From assembly GCA_947568835.1 (NCBI GenBank), contig OX387605.1, positions 15,132,418-15,196,417 on the forward strand: DNA of 64,000 bases, given 5' to 3'. The notes beneath the pieces are model-generated. The model did not search any database. It worked only from the letters and a program-made list of their open reading frames with translations, and had not been told where the DNA came from. Each line of letters begins with the position of its first letter. Position 1 is the stretch's first letter. The stretch is from Protonemura montana (taxonomy: Eukaryota; Arthropoda; Insecta; Plecoptera; Nemouridae). Shown here piece after piece: positions 63,301 through 64,000 of this stretch. A program made the translations under genes and the position numbers.

Positions 63301-64000
63301 GCACGTTATGCAAGCGCGGCGCAGTAATTTATTGTGATCGTTATTATCGATTCTTACAGCATCGGATTAAGCGGCGAATTTCCCCGTGTGCAGATTGATG
63401 ATGATGAGGATGGCACGGATGCTGCGAGAGAGCGTGCACATAGAGAGCAAGGATCAAGAAGATGAGAATAAAGCGACCTGGTGCGAAAAGAGCTCTCCTT
63501 GTCTTATGGGATCACAGGCAGAAATGGGAAGGATTATGACAGTCGCCTTCAACAATGCAGCACAATTTATTTTGCCGGATGTTTCGCGACGAAAATGATA
63601 TTATATTATCCATGCGATTCCCAACTGTGCTCACGCCAAACGGTTCCTATCATTTTATTAGGGACAAAGGAGTCGTCGCTGCTGGCGTGGGCAAGTGTGA
63701 AAGAGCGTCGGAGAGAAAGAGAGGAGCACGGGGAAAGAGCGAGGAAACTGAAAGGGAGACGTGCCGAAGTCGGCTGTGGCGGCGGCAGCGCCCGAACCGG
63801 AAGTAGGCTAGCGACGTGCAGGAAGAGAAAAGGAAATGAATCCCACAAGAGTTTGTTGGTTTACAATTATCGATCTTCATTATAGAATGGTGAACACCGT
63901 CCAGAACACGTGAACGCGAGCAATTTGATACAAACCCCTACGTATCCGAATAATTTAAGAATAACTTTTGCGAACTTGTTCCGTTAGCGCTTACTTTGTG

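Larger units (their letters stand above)
50051..64000. other. Non-coding DNA, no gene seen
   Basis: AT-rich sequence with CpG islets near 51900-51990 and 54535-54590, a 22-nt C run at 55063-55084, a 16-nt G run at 57351-57366, and G-rich patches near 58570 and 60890. The longest open frame (56343-56855, - strand, 170 codons) has no recognisable domain and is within chance length for this much DNA. No RNA gene was recognised. Confidence 0.55.

Noticed and set aside
1-64000. CRISPR arrays, bacterial operons or prophage
   Set aside because: No regularly spaced repeats and no dense coding; the features are plainly eukaryotic.

Overview
This is a eukaryotic, almost certainly invertebrate, stretch of low gene density. 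No exon of a conserved host protein could be recognised. Most of the window is AT-rich non-coding DNA with TAATTA-type words, scattered CpG-rich islets and many poly(C)/poly(G) runs. The species cannot be fixed from the sequence. The invertebrate call rests on an errantivirus-like Ty3/Gypsy element with a baculovirus-F-like Env and on a SINE whose head resembles invertebrate 5S rRNA.

Layout. (1) 1-17287: non-coding flank with microsatellites, homopolymers and CpG islets. (2) 17288-26663: one full-length LTR retrotransposon on the + strand. It has two 388-bp LTRs that look identical by eye and a 4-bp target duplication (AAAT). Its internal parts are a tRNA-Leu-type primer site, gag, a -1 frameshift into pol (protease, reverse transcriptase, RNase H, integrase), an env-like frame, a 1.1-kb 3' non-coding segment and a polypurine tract. 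(3) 26668-64000: more non-coding DNA, including a 373-bp 5S-rRNA-derived SINE on the - strand (34860-35232) with a 14-bp target duplication.

The most interesting signal is in the 'empty' DNA. Three - strand sites, near 2087, 32169 and 50025, each have a CTAAY branch point, a pyrimidine tract and CAG joined directly to a GT donor. Each is followed 52-75 nt downstream by a second donor reading GTAAGTAA. This is the architecture of recursive (ratchet) splice sites with RS-exons. It suggests the whole window lies inside one very long intron of a - strand host gene. Without the retrotransposon, the intervals between sites are about 17.9 and 20.7 kb.

The retrotransposon looks young, but it has a DPG instead of DTG/DSG at its protease active site and an Env frame that keeps only the C-terminal, membrane-anchored part of an F-type protein. 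A GTGAGT donor in its leader and an acceptor just before env would join in frame with a leader ATG, so a spliced subgenomic env RNA is plausible.
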